64,000 nt of DNA from Corydoras sp. C115 (GCA_019802505.1 JAFMOC010000095.1:690001-754000); one strand, 5' to 3'; positions 46,130 to 60,400 are shown, counted from the first letter of the stretch. A program made the numbers and translations. Notes: a model not told the origin generated them from the letters alone.

Positions 46130-46826
46130 CATGACTAACAGCTTAGAAATCAGCACAATACTTCTGTCATTGAATCACTGGACACAGAACTATCATGTTT
46201 CTATGTGTGGATTATTATTGTTTCGTCTTATAAATATCTTGGCATCACCATAGATGAAAATCTAACTTTAAAGCCCCCATATTGAACTTTAAAACTTGTT
46301 TTTTTTGTATTGCTTGTTTCTCATTAAACACCAGAAACCAGCTGGTATTGTCTACTTTCATAAGCCTGTTGGATTATGGGGATATTGTGTATATAAATGC
46401 TCTCACCAGCTCGCTATGTATGTTGGATGCTGTTCATCACGGAGCACTCAGGTTCATCACAGGTAGTAAAGCCCCCACCCATCACGGTACCTTATACTTT
46501 TTGGTCAACTAGCCTTCTATACATACGTACGTGCAGACTTTTGCACTGGTACCTATTCATTCACAAGTCCATTCTTCAACTGGTTCCATCATATTTGTCA
46601 TGTCACATCTTACAAAAACAACATCATGGTCTTCGTTTTCAAAACCGTATCACACTCAATGTTCCATCAGTATGAACTGAGCTTGGCAAAAAGGCTTTTT
46701 CCATTTCTCGTCCATCCATCTGGAATACACTTCAGCAGGATTTAAAACTGTCTAATCTGGTTACATTAAGGGAGTTTAAACTTTTATTGAAAGATCTTAA
46801 AATCGCTGTCATAACTTGTTTTCAGT
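46130..46826 (+). pseudogene. LINE reverse transcriptase, C-terminal fragment
   Basis: YKYLGITIDENLT (46231-46270) is the usual motif after the reverse-transcriptase core of LINE ORF2. After a gap come LLDYGDIVYINALTSSLCML and LDAVHHGALRFITGSK (to about 46480). A frameshift near 46500 moves the rest to another frame: LLHWYLFIHKSILQLVPSYL, then a stop at about 46673, TELGKKAFSISRPSIWNTL and LREFKLLLKDL. This is the distal part of the protein, so the catalytic motif that lies upstream is absent. Two or more inactivating changes show a dead, 5'-truncated copy. The clade is not certain; it is not the L2 type found elsewhere in the window. Confidence 0.8.
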
Positions 46827-46830
46827 GATA

Positions 46831-47770
46831 TGGTTTATTATGGTTAATATGTTATTTTATTATATAGGTATTATTATTTTATTATGGTAACATTCTGCTT
46901 TTAATTATCGATTTCCAACATTTGTATTGAATTCACACTTTTTACAATTTTACAAAACTAAAATCTGCTAAATTTGATAATTCACATGTTCCTTTATTCT
47001 ACAGACAAAATGACAAGGAAAAAAAATAGTGTGAACTTTTTAAATGATGAATGTTAATAGATACAACGTGTGTTCACTAGTGTGAAATTGTTTCCCATTT
47101 CAATTGATTCTTTTAACACAAAAAGCAGAGATGTAAACAAGCATGTTGGAAGTGAGAGCATGATAGTTGCATCAGGTTGAGTCATGTTACATCAATACAT
47201 GTGGTCATTTTATCTGGCTGCTGGTGGGTGAGATATCTAAATCTCTCAAATGGTTGTGAATACATCAGTAACATGAACACGGGAGTCAGTATGCACTCAT
47301 CAGAATCGACATTAAAACTTGTAACACGTTTTAGTCAATAACAATTACCACTCACAGGAAAAGTAAAAGATCATACAAACAAATGTACCAAAGGTAAAAG
47401 GTACGTGTATGTCTGTGAGACCTTCTGTTCCATCAGCATTATATCTATTCATTCAAGTCCTTCCATGCTCGAGAAAAACAACAGTTGCCACAACCAATTT
47501 TTACACACAAGGGGAAACCACAAGATGAGAAACAAACAGCTGAATCGAATTAAACAGATTTTCCAGAAGTCAGTCACACAGATGAACCAAACAAAATAGA
47601 CTTACCAGTAATGAAAATAATTATTTAATTAACACAGGCAACAGTCAGAACATGGACACACAGGGAAACAGTCCAGGAGGGGATGATGAGGTGGATTTTA
47701 ACACTAATATATTCCCTCATAAACAATCTTTGCCACACCCCCTATATCCATATAGTCAACAAATACTTTC
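46831..47770. other. No gene seen
   Basis: AT-rich, no recognised repeat or domain. Confidence 0.5.
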
Positions 47771-47771
47771 C

Positions 47772-47869
47772 AAAGCAATAAAGCACAATAGGGCGTTACA
47801 CTTCTTTCCAGTCATTTGTTCACAAGAATACACAACCTCGAGTTTCTTATTGCTTTTATAAAATGTTTT

Positions 47870-47872
<3 letters not shown>
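47772..47872. repeat. P palindrome module (copy 7)
   Basis: AAAGCAATAAAGCACAATAG at the left and ACAACCTCGAGTTTCTTATT GC at the right, followed by a poly-A run (47874-47900). Confidence 0.65.
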
Positions 47873-47901
<29 letters not shown>

Positions 47902-47994
47902 CACTTGAAAAAAAAATTAAGTACTATTTATGAATAAATGTTTTTATTTTATGTGTTATATATTTTTTACTAAACTATTAATAGTAAAAGGATA

Positions 47995-48478
47995 TAAGTT
48001 TAGTGCTCATCGGGAAATGCCTTGCTGTTTTTGTTAATCTGTATTTGAATTATTAGTACATTATTCAAAATAATGTATCCTGGCGACCTCGTTGTGTTCG
48101 CCATTATCTGGGGTTTGGTGGACATGTGGGTAGGCAGATTTGGGCTGGTTTCCACCAAACCTAGCGTATCCGCCCCTTTCCCAGCATGCAATATGGCTGC
48201 AGGACATATAAGGGTGTTGTAGGTGCTCCATTGGATTGAGAGTGTAGGGTGTCGCTGTTATGCGTTTAGTGCTGTTGTAATAAAAAGGTTCTTGATGGCA
48301 AACCATGTCATAGCCACTTCTTTCTTACCGTGGAACACTACAATTGTATATCATGCATTTATTTATATGAATGTGAAGCAGTCAGAGGTGTGCATTATTG
48401 TCAGTAATAATATTGTCAGGGCTGGACAAATGGCTCATCCTATCAGATATTAGGACTGAAACTACCAGTTTAATAATC
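47995..48478 (-). mobile_element. Fold-back element, Q arm (copy 7) interrupted by an LTR
   Basis: Inner part TTTAGTGCTCATCGGGAAAT to AATAATGTA (47999-48077), then foreign sequence, then ATATCATGCATTTATTTATA, GAATGTGAAGCAGTCAGAGG, AAATGGCTCATCCTATCAGA and ACTACCAGTTTAATA. Confidence 0.7.
48074..48342 (+). mobile_element. Compact solo LTR inside the Q arm
   Basis: Starts TGTATCCTGG and ends AACACTACA, giving TGTA...TACA ends. A TATA-like ACATATAAGG at 48204 is followed about 75 bases later by AATAAA (48279) and a U5-like remainder of about 60 bases. Other Q arms are continuous at this point, so it is an insertion. The 5-bp flanks are not clearly identical. Confidence 0.55.
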
Positions 48479-49744
48479 CCTTATAAACAATATCTGCCAA
48501 AAACAACTTTATCCCAAATTGATAACTGTTGCTACAACTACTATTATCCATTATTAACAGTGGTTAATTAAATTACTATAACCCTAATAAACAACTGTTG
48601 CCAGAACTACTTTATCCCCCCCACAACGAAAGTGAGAAATCACTACACTACTAACACCTAACACAGTTCACTACTGCAAGTTAATACCTAATACTTTATA
48701 TACTACGACATCATGGCTTTAATGACACTGTGTGTGATTTTTTACATTGCCTGCCTTCAATCTCTTATGAAAAATATTATGACACATCATAAAGTGAAAA
48801 AACACACAATGGTAAGCATACATTTTTGTTTAAATTAAAGCTTAAATAGGCAAATTAATAAAGTGTAATAAAACCTGTAATTGTGTATGGTAAATATGGT
48901 TCTCTTTGTGTTGTGTAGTGGTCATTTAATTGTACATTTGTTTATATTTATAAAATACAATTCAAAAAAGCTTGTGCATGTTTATATAAAGTTATTGCAG
49001 AAAAATATATCAAAAATATTTTCTAATATTTTGTAACCATTATTACAAATATTATAACTTTTAATTATTCTAGAAGCAAAATCTGCATGCCATACTGATG
49101 TGCTAACTCAACTTTACATCAATACAAAAAATTATAAAGTGCATCAAAGCTCAATTGTTCTTTACTGTTTGTTTTTCCTGTCTTAGTTACATCATTTATA
49201 TTCACTCTCTCATCTGAGCATGATGAGTAGAGAAAAAGAAATCCTCTGCCCCTTTGCCTTATCTGGTGTGGTTTTAGTAGTATTGTGTTCAGTGGCTGGG
49301 GAACAGAATGGAATTTCCTGTCAGTGTAGGCCAACGTGCCGCTCAACACTCCCTCCCAAAGTGCTAAAGATAAGTGTTCAGTGTGGCTTTGGAGCAGGAT
49401 CAGTGAGCTAAGAATAACCAAGGTCAGAAATGAATGCATTTAGTTGTTAAACACTGCAGTAAAGAGTTTGGGAGGAGTCATGAGGTTTGCTTGGTCAAAT
49501 TATGACAACCCCTCTTCACCTACAGGATATGGGTGTAGCAGGCCAGACTTTGAACTGGCTCAGGAAACACAAATGAAAACCAGAAACAACCAATATCATG
49601 CAAGAAATAAAGACAGAAACAGAAATGTTATATTTTTTGATTAAAATGATTATTAATGTGAAATAAAAAATAGGATAATAATGATACATTTTCATTTTTT
49701 ATTTATCACAACAAATTAAAATATCTTTAGCTTGCAAAAACTTA
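48479..49744. other. No gene seen
   Basis: AT-rich. Open frames at 49119-49439 (minus) and 49220-49411 (plus) overlap and have no recognisable domain. Confidence 0.5.
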
Positions 49745-49942
49745 ACATTTGGTCATTCAGCCGATAATTTTATTTAAAGTGACTTACAAATATTTCATGT
49801 TTGGTTGGTGTTAGAATACAGGGTTGGCCTGGAGCAATTAGAATTAAGGACCGGCACCATCAGCAACTATAGTAGACCTGGGACTTGAACCCACACGCTT
49901 CAGATTGATAGTCCAACACCCTATCCACTGAGATGCCACACT
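49745..49942 (-). mobile_element. SINE B (copy 3)
   Basis: L2-type tail at the left (ACATTTGGTCATTCAGCCGA, AAAGTGACTTACAAATA). The tRNA-like head at the right includes GGGACTTGAACCCACACGCT and TCAGATTGATAGTCCAACAC CCTATCCACTGAG. Confidence 0.85.
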
Positions 49943-49984
49943 TTACAACACTATTTTGTAGCAGAGTTTACTCTGTATCACATA

Positions 49985-50164
49985 CACACACTAAATGGGG
50001 CAATTTGGAACACTCAATTCATTTTGAATCGATGTTTTTGGACTGTGGGAGGAAACTGGATGACCCGGCGAAAACCTATGTGGACACAGGGGGAACATGA
50101 AAACTCAGATTGGGATTTGAAAGTGAGAGGCAAACGTGCTAACCACTAAACCACCATACCGTCC
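49985..50164 (-). mobile_element. V-SINE, 5' half
   Basis: Central domain (GGGGCAATTTGGAACACTCA, TTTTGGACTGTGGGAGGAAA) and head (GTGCTAACCACTAAACCACC). The 3' half is missing. It lies 40 bases from SINE B. Confidence 0.85.
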
Positions 50165-50242
50165 TTCATGAAGTCCAGTTTATTATTAATTTTGTTTTTA
50201 ATAAATGCTTCTATGAAATAAACCATAGTTGTTTTAGCAATA

Positions 50243-50355
50243 AGCAATAAGGCACTTGTGTTAGGTTGTGCATTATTGTAAAGTAGTGTAACAGCACTTT
50301 GCATCAAGTCAGGTTAACAATAATCCACACCCTCTCATGCCTTATTGCTTCATTA
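50243..50355. repeat. P palindrome module (copy 8)
   Basis: AGCAATAAGGCACTTGTG at the left and CACCCTCTCATGCCTTATTG CTT at the right; the clearest palindrome of the set. Confidence 0.7.
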
Positions 50356-50597
50356 AATTACATTTTTAGAATGTTGTACATTATGTTAATGTAATGTTTC
50401 ATTAATCTTTAAAACAGTTTACCATAAAAAGCTAAATAGTTCAGGTGCTTAAACAATTAGTCAATAGTGACAAAAGTGAAAAAAGTATTAACAGCAGTAT
50501 TGACATTTCGGTAACACTTTACCTAAATCTGGTATTAAAAATGCATCATTAACATAAAAAATGCTTTATAATACTTGTCATATGATGTACATAATTT

Positions 50598-50908
50598 TCC
50601 CCATACCCATCCAGGGGAGAACGTTTAAGGCGCTGGGCAGATACACCCAGGACAGGGTGCCAATCTATCGCTGGGCACATACTGGGCACACTCACACAGA
50701 CACACACAAACACACTCTATATGGGGGAATTTTGGAGAATTCAATTGACCTTGATCAATGTTTTTGGACTGTGGGAGGAAACCAGAGAACCCGGAGGAAA
50801 CCCATGCAGACACAGGAAGAACATGGAAACTCCAGATTAGGATTCGAACCGGGAATTCCTAGTGCTGAGAGGTGAACGTGCTAACCACTAAGCCACCGTT
50901 CCACCGCA
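50598..50908 (-). mobile_element. Full-length V-SINE inside element D
   Basis: CCCATACCCATCCAGGGGAG at the 3' side; the head TAGTGCTGAGAGGTGAACGT and GCTAACCACTAAGCCACCGT at the right. CATAAT on both sides may be the target duplication. Confidence 0.93.
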
Positions 50909-50985
50909 TAATATTACAATCTCATGAGACCAGCAAAATAAAGCCATATAACGGTTGTGTTTGATGAAAGCTTTTCTTGAAAATG

Positions 50986-51024
<39 letters not shown>
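50986..51024. repeat. AT microsatellite
   Basis: AT dinucleotide run inside element D. Confidence 0.95.
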
Positions 51025-51025
<1 letters not shown>

Positions 51026-51352
51026 GTTTTATATATATAAGTTATAAATATAAGTGCTCATAACTGTTTTTAAATATACTGCATACATAGTAGTACATAA
51101 TGCCTTATAAAAGCTTATAAATGCCCTAGTAACACTTTATTTTCATTACAAGTGCAAATAGAAAGCTTTATAAAATATTCATAATACTTTATAATATTTG
51201 TCATAAGCCTTTGTTAATGTACATAGGTGTTCATAATCAAAGTCATACATTGTTATAACAATTTGACATAAGGCTTTATAACACAAAGCTTTATATATGC
51301 ACTCTTAATGCATTATGAAAACTGGATTCATAGAAAGCATTGCCAACATTTC

Positions 51353-52928
51353 TATTGGAATAAATGTCTACAATAAACATTTATGCTTTTAAAGATACAG
51401 TTAAGGAGCTTTCACTGTTTGCATTTTTTTCTTTTTTTTTTCTTATTTGTTACAACATGTATATCAATGTTGGTAATCAAAAAGTTTAATGAATAGAGAT
51501 GTATTCTTTACTGATGCACAAAAATGCAGAAACAAAAATGAGTTAATGCTTCAGTATTGAATGTTCTAATCATGTTTATTCATGTTCTTGTGCCCTTTTC
51601 CATGTGTAATTGCAAGCGAGCAGAATTTTGTTGGATTTCATAAGAAAACATTTGGCTACTTACCCACAACTTACCGTACACTTATATTACAATCTAAAAT
51701 ATTACGTATTTACGATCCTGATACCATGCTGACTTTAGGATAGACAGTCACCATGAGATCGGTGAGTCAATGAAAATATAGATTTCATAAGCTCGAAAGT
51801 GGTTTTACAAATCCCTAATTATCACCTTAAATCAGGAAACTTAACACTGCACCACATTAAACATTTGCAATGAGGCTTAATAAACAGTAGCATATGAAAC
51901 TAAAGGAAGAAACCAGATACTGCACAGGGAAAATGTACATTTATAGCAGCGAAGCCAGAGGATTTAATAGAAAAGGAAGGCTATTCCTGCTATAACATAC
52001 TCTCCCAGGGGTGCCTCCATATTAGCAATCACGCAGCAGGCTCCGCACTATGAGTCCCGGTGGTGACGAGGAACATCTATCAGTGACAAGCGCTGCAGCA
52101 CAGTGAAGCTTAAATCCACTCTTGTTAGGTTTTCCTATCTCATAAATCACAGACAGACATTAAGTAGCATTTTGGCAATGCATGCAGGTTAATGTTTTCA
52201 AGGTGATTGACAATTCATCATAACGCCTGCCTGTCAGGGAAGCAGTTACTTTTGAAGATGGCTTGCTGTGCCTGAGTTGCAGAGTAGTTGGACTACTATT
52301 TTAACATTAGAGATTTCAGGCTCAATAGATGTTGATATTTGAGACAATTTACCCCAATGTCTCAGGCTGGGAACTTTTATGTCCTTTCCTTGCAGCTTAA
52401 AGACATAATTCAGTGATACAAATCTATTAGTTACATAAAAAAAGATTTGTATGGGTGTCTTAATGTCTAGTGCAGCGTTTCACCTGTGAATTCTCACTTT
52501 GCTGCAGAAATCCAAATCTAAATTACAAAGATATATTTTATTTACATGTATGTCCATCTGTCTTATGGTGGTGACCCTCAATTCAGGGAAATACACACAA
52601 TATAAACAAGCAGGAGTCTGTACAGGTTGTCTCACACCATGCAATATTTTTTTCTATAAGCAAGTATTTTATTAAGAAATTTAGGGTTTGCGAAGTTGGA
52701 AGTATTAAAAGGTCTTTATTCTAAGTTTGGTATTGTGTAATGCTGTGTGATTTTCTGTCTAGAGTGTGCTACTCTTTTTTTAGTCTATATAATAAACAAA
52801 ACAGAAGGTGAGGTTAAAATAAAGACCAGAACCAGATCGACTAAAATTTAGGATTAATAATACTTCACTTCAGCTGGTTCCTCCTTAACCTCATTAACTT
52901 AAAATTAAATGTAAATAGCTTTGTATAT
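51353..52928. other. No gene seen
   Basis: Single-copy-like. 52000-52300 is less AT-rich (AGCAGGCTCCGCACTATGAG) but without a usable frame. Confidence 0.5.
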
Positions 52929-53112
52929 ACACTCATATCTCAGCATCAGCATAATAATCTTACCTCTTACTAGGAAACAGAATATGTCAGGGAGATTGCA
53001 ATTTTAGCCGTTCTATTTCTTGGGTTTTATTTCTTAATATAATTTTATTGCTACAATTGTTGTATTGGCAGGGCGCCGTCTCAAAACAAGCTAATACACG
53101 TAAATATTTACT

Positions 53113-53337
53113 TACTGCAAAAAATTTAATTTAACAAGATAGAAAATCTTTTAAAAAGTGTAACAAATCTTGTTTCTAAGCTAAATAATCTATTTTTTTA
53201 TTTGTTTCTTATTTTATGAACTCCGAACAAGATCAAATCTGCCAAACCATATTGGCAGATTCGTGACTTGATTTGTGTACATTTTTTCTTCTTGTCTCTT
53301 TATTTTTCTCATTTTTTGACAAATTTGTTCAGTGTGG
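53113..53337. mobile_element. CACTGCAAAAAA-type MITE (copy 2)
   Basis: Left ACTGCAAAAAATTTAATTTA and right TTGACAAATTTGTTCAGTG are inverted ends. The inside has AACAAGATAG, AATCTTGTTTC and ATATTGGCAGATT like the copy at 21127. Absent from the other copy of the local duplication. Confidence 0.65.
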
Positions 53338-53442
53338 CTGGTTATGTTGACTGTGAAGGTTCGATCTGATGAAGATATTCTTCTTGTATAAAACCTGTAG
53401 CTCATTAATTGAATTAACTGAAATCTAAGCATTCTGTTTAAT

Positions 53443-54024
53443 ATCCATACATCCATCCATCCATCCATTATCTTCCACTTAATCCTATACTAGGGTCGCA
53501 TGGAAGGGGTCGGGGGGTTCCCCATATTCATCCAGGTAAGAATATTTCAGAGCTGGGCAGATGCACCGAGGACAGGGCACCAATCAATCACTGTGCCCAC
53601 ACTTACTCACATACACTATATTTACAATACATTTATATTTAGCAGACACTTTTCTCCAAAGCAATTTACAAATACCCCAAATTGGTTGGGGTCAGAACTC
53701 AGGTTTGGTCATACAGCATTCCTGGAGCGATAAGGATTAAGGACCCACAGTGGTCCTGGGATTTCCACAGTGGACTTCAGTGGACCTGGGATTTGAGCCC
53801 ATGACCTTTAGATTGATAGCCCAACACTCTAACCACTGACAATTTAATGCAGCCATTTTACCTTGAATGTATGTTTTTCGACTGTGGTACGAAACTGGAA
53901 AACTCGAGAAACCCATGTGGACATGGGGAGAACATGAGATTGTAGGAATTACATCAGTATTCGAACCTGGATTCCCAGCCCCGAGAGGTGAACATGCTAA
54001 CCACTAGGCCACGATGCCATCCAA
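53443..54024 (-). mobile_element. V-SINE interrupted by SINE B
   Basis: 3' side with CATCCATCCATCCATCCA tail and GCAGATGCACCGAGGACAGG up to ACATACACTATA (53619). It resumes at 53843 with CAATTTAATGCAGCCA and runs to the head GTGAACATGCTAACCACTAG. The gap is SINE B. Confidence 0.88.
53620..53842 (-). mobile_element. SINE B (copy 4) nested in a V-SINE
   Basis: Tail ATTTAGCAGACACTTTTCTC CAAAGCAATTTACAAAT at the left; head TTTGAGCCCATGACCTTTAG and AGCCCAACACTCTAACCACT at the right. It contains a short internal duplication of CCACAGTGG. Confidence 0.87.
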
Positions 54025-54169
54025 TGTTTAAAATTTGATTTCTTGTTAAAGATGTTAGCATGAAAATCTGATTTCCTCTTTCAATTTGTAATCTCACTAT
54101 TATGTAGCCACCCACATACTCATTCATGACTGTCCACTTGTAACCACAAGTGCCATTAACAAGATCTGA

Positions 54170-54230
54170 GGGAAAATGAATGAGTGTAGAAAGAAGGGTG
54201 TACCTAATAAAGCGGCCAGCAAGTCTATGT
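54170..54230 (+). repeat. Fish repeat terminus (ACCTAATAAAG type)
   Basis: GTGTAGAAAGAAGGGTGTAC CTAATAAAGCGGCCAGC matches a very common fish repeat end. Confidence 0.5.
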
Positions 54231-55373
54231 TTAAATTACTTTAAGTTATGACTCCAAACTCCAAAAGTTACAAAAACCAACCTTGTTTTGACTAATGTCA
54301 TACTTTTTACCTCAGGTGGTGGGTGGTCATTTAACAGGAGATTTTTTATGACCTTGGCAGAACTCTGCCACCTGTACTTGTCAAAGAGACACCTGATCTA
54401 CAGTTTGAGCATCTAGTTCTCAAGGCCGACCGTAATCCTATTGAACAATCTTCCAATGTCAGTAACCACCAAACAATAAAGACAAATTACAAGAGGAAAC
54501 AATTCGTTCACAACAGGACATGAAGCAACCGAGGATAACCTGCCTTCAAAGTTGCTTGCTTGGCTAATCTGAAGAGTTTAGAAGTGGTTTACTTCAAAGC
54601 TGAGCAGGCCCCAAGCAGCCTTCCTGCCATTCTTGTGTTCAGCCTCAAATCGCTATACACAGGCATGGCATCCTGTCCCCTGCCGTCTCAGGTGGATTGG
54701 CTTTGTTTGTCTAGCTGAAAGCAGGGAGGTCTAATGGTCTTTACTAATTTCAGACCTTGTTCGCAGGCTTGTCCGCCTTGTTAGCAACATGTCATCCATG
54801 CCATATTTCACATGCGCAGAGAAGGTGTTTGCGATTCGCTAAGCGCTCACACATGCCTAGGTGTGGAAAAAAAAATGCATCGTGTTATGAGTCCTGCTTC
54901 TGAAATTTACTTCGGTGTAGGTCGTAGGACTGCAGAAGTTTTTATTGTGCTTTTATTGTTTTCATTATGTGTATGTGTGTGTGTGTGTTGTTGATCGCTT
55001 GCATTTTTAGTTAATTATGTAGGATGAGACGAATAGAAGGGGTGGTGGGGGCAAGATGAGACGAAAAAATGAAACTGGATAGTCACCTTTATTTAGGGGC
55101 TTCTAATTGCACCCTACAGGCCCGTGGCAGACGGCAGGGGTCTCTCTACGAGTGGGATGCAGATGCTTTTTAGCACACACACATAAACCCGGTCCCAGTG
55201 AAAGCTAGTAGCGAGAACATGAAACGGGTCAGGGATTAAACACTTTCTTTACACTGGTAATTAAGCCATCATCAGGCTGAGGAGCATTTATTATCTGGCC
55301 TGTGCTTGCTTACATGGATGTGAATTCTGAGCAAGCTCTCCAGGCGCACACGTACACATACACACAGTCATTT
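54231..55373. other. No gene seen; includes a GT run
   Basis: A GT run lies at 54968-54988. At 55080-55340 the sequence is repeat-free and balanced in composition (CACTGGTAATTAAGCCATCA), a possible conserved element. Confidence 0.45.
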
Positions 55374-55840
55374 GTCTCAGCATCAGCATAATGATCTCTT
55401 ACCCCACAGGAAGGAGAATGTGTCACAGAGATGACAGTTCTAGCTCATTTATTAAGGCTTTTTATTTCTTAATATCACTTTATTGCTGAAATGGTTGTAT
55501 AGGCAGGGCAATGTCTTAATACACGCTGATAAAATGTTTAGTCACTGGATGGTTATGTTGACAGCACCGGTTAGATCCAATTAGCCTCCATTTTCTTTGT
55601 GTATGAAAGAAGCGAAAACAAAATTAATGAAGAATGGTTACATTTTTAAATAAAATCGAACTAATCTAACTGAAATCTATGCATTCTGTCTAATCTTTGC
55701 TTTCGTAATAAAGACGTTTGCAAGCATTCTGAAAATTTGATTTGCTTTGTCTATTTTTACCACACTATTATAGCCACCCACCTCTACCTCCATAGCTGTC
55801 CACTTGTAACCACTAGTGCCATAAGCAGGATCTGAAATAA
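55374..55840. repeat. Local duplication, copy B (uninterrupted)
   Basis: Continuous counterpart of the three blocks at 52929-54165, about 2.4 kb away in the same orientation. It lacks both inserted elements, so it shows the pre-insertion state. Confidence 0.7.
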
Positions 55841-58393
<2,553 letters not shown>

Positions 58394-58785
58394 GGCTTGG
58401 TGGTTTAGTTTGAATCCAAGTTTAGAACCCATTCTGGGGAGAGGTTGCATGTTTTCCCCGGGTTTGTGTGGTTTTCTTCAAGTTGAATTGGATGCTTCAA
58501 ACTGCCCCTATCTAAATTGCCCCTTTATAATGTGTTTATGTGTGCTAGGTGTGTCCACCGTTCAATTTGCACCCTGGGTGTATCTGCTCAGCCCCCACAA
58601 CATTCTCCGCAGGGTGGGCATTGGGAACCTCTTGCAACCCTAATATGGCATCAATAGGTTGGCGCTCTGTCCTGGGTGTATCTGCCCAGTGCCAAAAACA
58701 CACACTGGATTGGCATGGGTAAACTGCAACCCTAGTAGGGGATTAAGCGGAAGATAATGAATGAATTAATTAATTAATTAATTAA
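58394..58785 (+). mobile_element. Old V-SINE with a doubled 3' half
   Basis: A diverged head and central domain (TTGCATGTTTTCCCCGGGTT) run to a first 3' half ending near 58650 (CAGGGTGGGCATTGGGAACC). A second 3' half follows (58655-58785: AGGTTGGCGCTCTGTCCTGG, TTAAGCGGAAGATAATGAAT) with an AATT tail. Confidence 0.85.
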
Positions 58786-58989
58786 TGTAAACATTGTCTG
58801 TAAACACAATGTCTGATTTGTTTTCCAAGGTTCATGTAAAATGCAAACAAAGATACACTCAGTGTATTAAATGTATAAGTCAACAAACTGTAATAACTGT
58901 TTCCCTAAAAATTTGATATTAAAATATAACTACCCAATCATAGCAATCAAATTCTATTGGGAGTATAGTTAGTTTTCTCCATGGCTTCT

Positions 58990-59075
58990 GACTTGTGGTG
59001 TTCTCATTTGTAAGTCGCTTTGGATAAAAGCGTCTGCTAAATGACTAAATGTAAATGTAATGTAAATGGGAGTGT
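58990..59075 (+). mobile_element. L2-type 3' tail
   Basis: CTCATTTGTAAGTCGCTTTG GATAAAAGCGTCTGCTAAAT, then a repeated ATGTAA tail. Coding part absent. Confidence 0.85.
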
Positions 59076-60204
59076 GCATTGTTGGGGCCTAAATGTTCTG
59101 TTGTGTCTGACTTTTAAAATAGTCCTGTAAAATGTCTTGGACTTAATTAGCAAAGTTTTACATCGAATGTTTTCTTTGTAGCTATTTATTCCCCTTCGAG
59201 TTGTTCTAGCTTCAGGTGCACAATGGCCTCTTCCAAGGTCATGACCATGCATGACCTAGGTTCAGTTGGAGGGCGCAGTATTTCCTACGAAGAATAAGAG
59301 GGAAACATGCACTTCCCAGACCTCCCAGCAGCCCCCCCCCCCCCCCCCAGCAGCCCCCCCCCCCAGCAGTGATTTATAGTCTCTAGGGTGGTGTGTCTCT
59401 GATTGGCTTTATGACAGCATTTCCACCTTCTCTTCTCTTTATTGTCATGAGTTGTTCGCAAGAACTAAATATAACCGCGGTGAGTGAAAAGGGTGATGCA
59501 ATATTTGTAAATGATGAGTTTGTTAAATGTTGAGCATGTGAAAGGTCGTGAGGTCCGTCTAATTAAGATATGAGCTGGAAACTTTCTCTTTCCTTGCATT
59601 AGGAGTGCATAAATTATGGCGCGAGATCAGAAGTCAATGACTTTCAGACAGGTATACACATACAGAGGAATACACACATGCTTAAATAGAGCTATCCATG
59701 GGTCACTTACCTTTGCTTGCCGCCCGCTGGGTGGCCCCCTTCTGAGCTACTGCTGTGTGTGTGTGTGTTTCTCACACCCTCTGTAGGCCATTCAGATTCC
59801 CAGCTGCAGCAGTAGAGTGTGATTAGCATCTACACCAGCCTACTGTGCTCGGGTAGCAGTCACTCGGTGCTGCTGTATGCAAAGCCCTCGGTGTTCTGGC
59901 ACTGGTTCAGTTTTACACTGGTCTCCTCGAACCTGCTTTCCCTTAAAAATTCCTACAGAGAAAGTACCATTAATACCATTCAGTTTCTACTTTTGTCCAC
60001 AGCAGTGTACTGAGCTTAGGGTTAAACGTGGGACTATGTGTTTGTGATGAATTGATGCTTGTCATTCAGTTACAGCTGTCTCACCCATCAACTGAAATAC
60101 ACTTTTTATTATTGTTAATTGAATTCAAATTGCTATTGCAGAATCCTGCACAGCACTGCAAGTAGCACTGCTACTCATCATAGTTAAAAGGGTGGGTAGA
60201 AAGG
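59076..60204. other. No gene seen; contains poly-C runs
   Basis: Two C runs joined by CAGCAG at 59331-59369. No supported open frame. Confidence 0.5.
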
Positions 60205-60400
60205 GTCTATTCTGTCTGCGTCGGTTTCCTTTTTGAGCTCAGGTTACCTCCCACAATCCTTAAACACAGAATTCTTGTGAATTGAAGATACTAAATTGGC
60301 CCCTTGGTGTTAATGTCTTAGTAAATGGGTTTGTCTGTGTGTCTGGTCCAAGGTGTTTCCCAATAAGCCCAATGAGCATAGAGATAGGATTCAACACCCC
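60205..60400 (+). mobile_element. V-SINE, decayed middle part
   Basis: CTGCGTCGGTTTCCTTTTTG, TTACCTCCCACAATCCTTAA, TTGTGAATTGAAGATACTAA ATTGGCCCC. Neither end is recognisable. Confidence 0.65.

Larger units (their letters stand above)
50510..51344. mobile_element. Element family D (copy 3), with a V-SINE inside
   Basis: Left GGTAACACTTTACCTAAATC, right end AGCATTGCC. Flanks GACATTTC (50502-50509) and AACATTTC (51345-51352) agree at seven of eight positions. A V-SINE (50598-50908) and an AT run (50986-51024) are inside. Non-coding. Confidence 0.75.
52929..54165. repeat. Local duplication, copy A (interrupted)
   Basis: Three blocks, 52929-53112, 53338-53442 and 54040-54165, match 55374-55840 in order and orientation. 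Shared stretches include CTCAGCATCAGCATAAT, TTTTATTTCTTAATAT, GGTTATGTTGAC, TAACTGAAATCTA and TGTCCACTTGTAACCAC. A MITE and a V-SINE separate the blocks. Confidence 0.7.
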
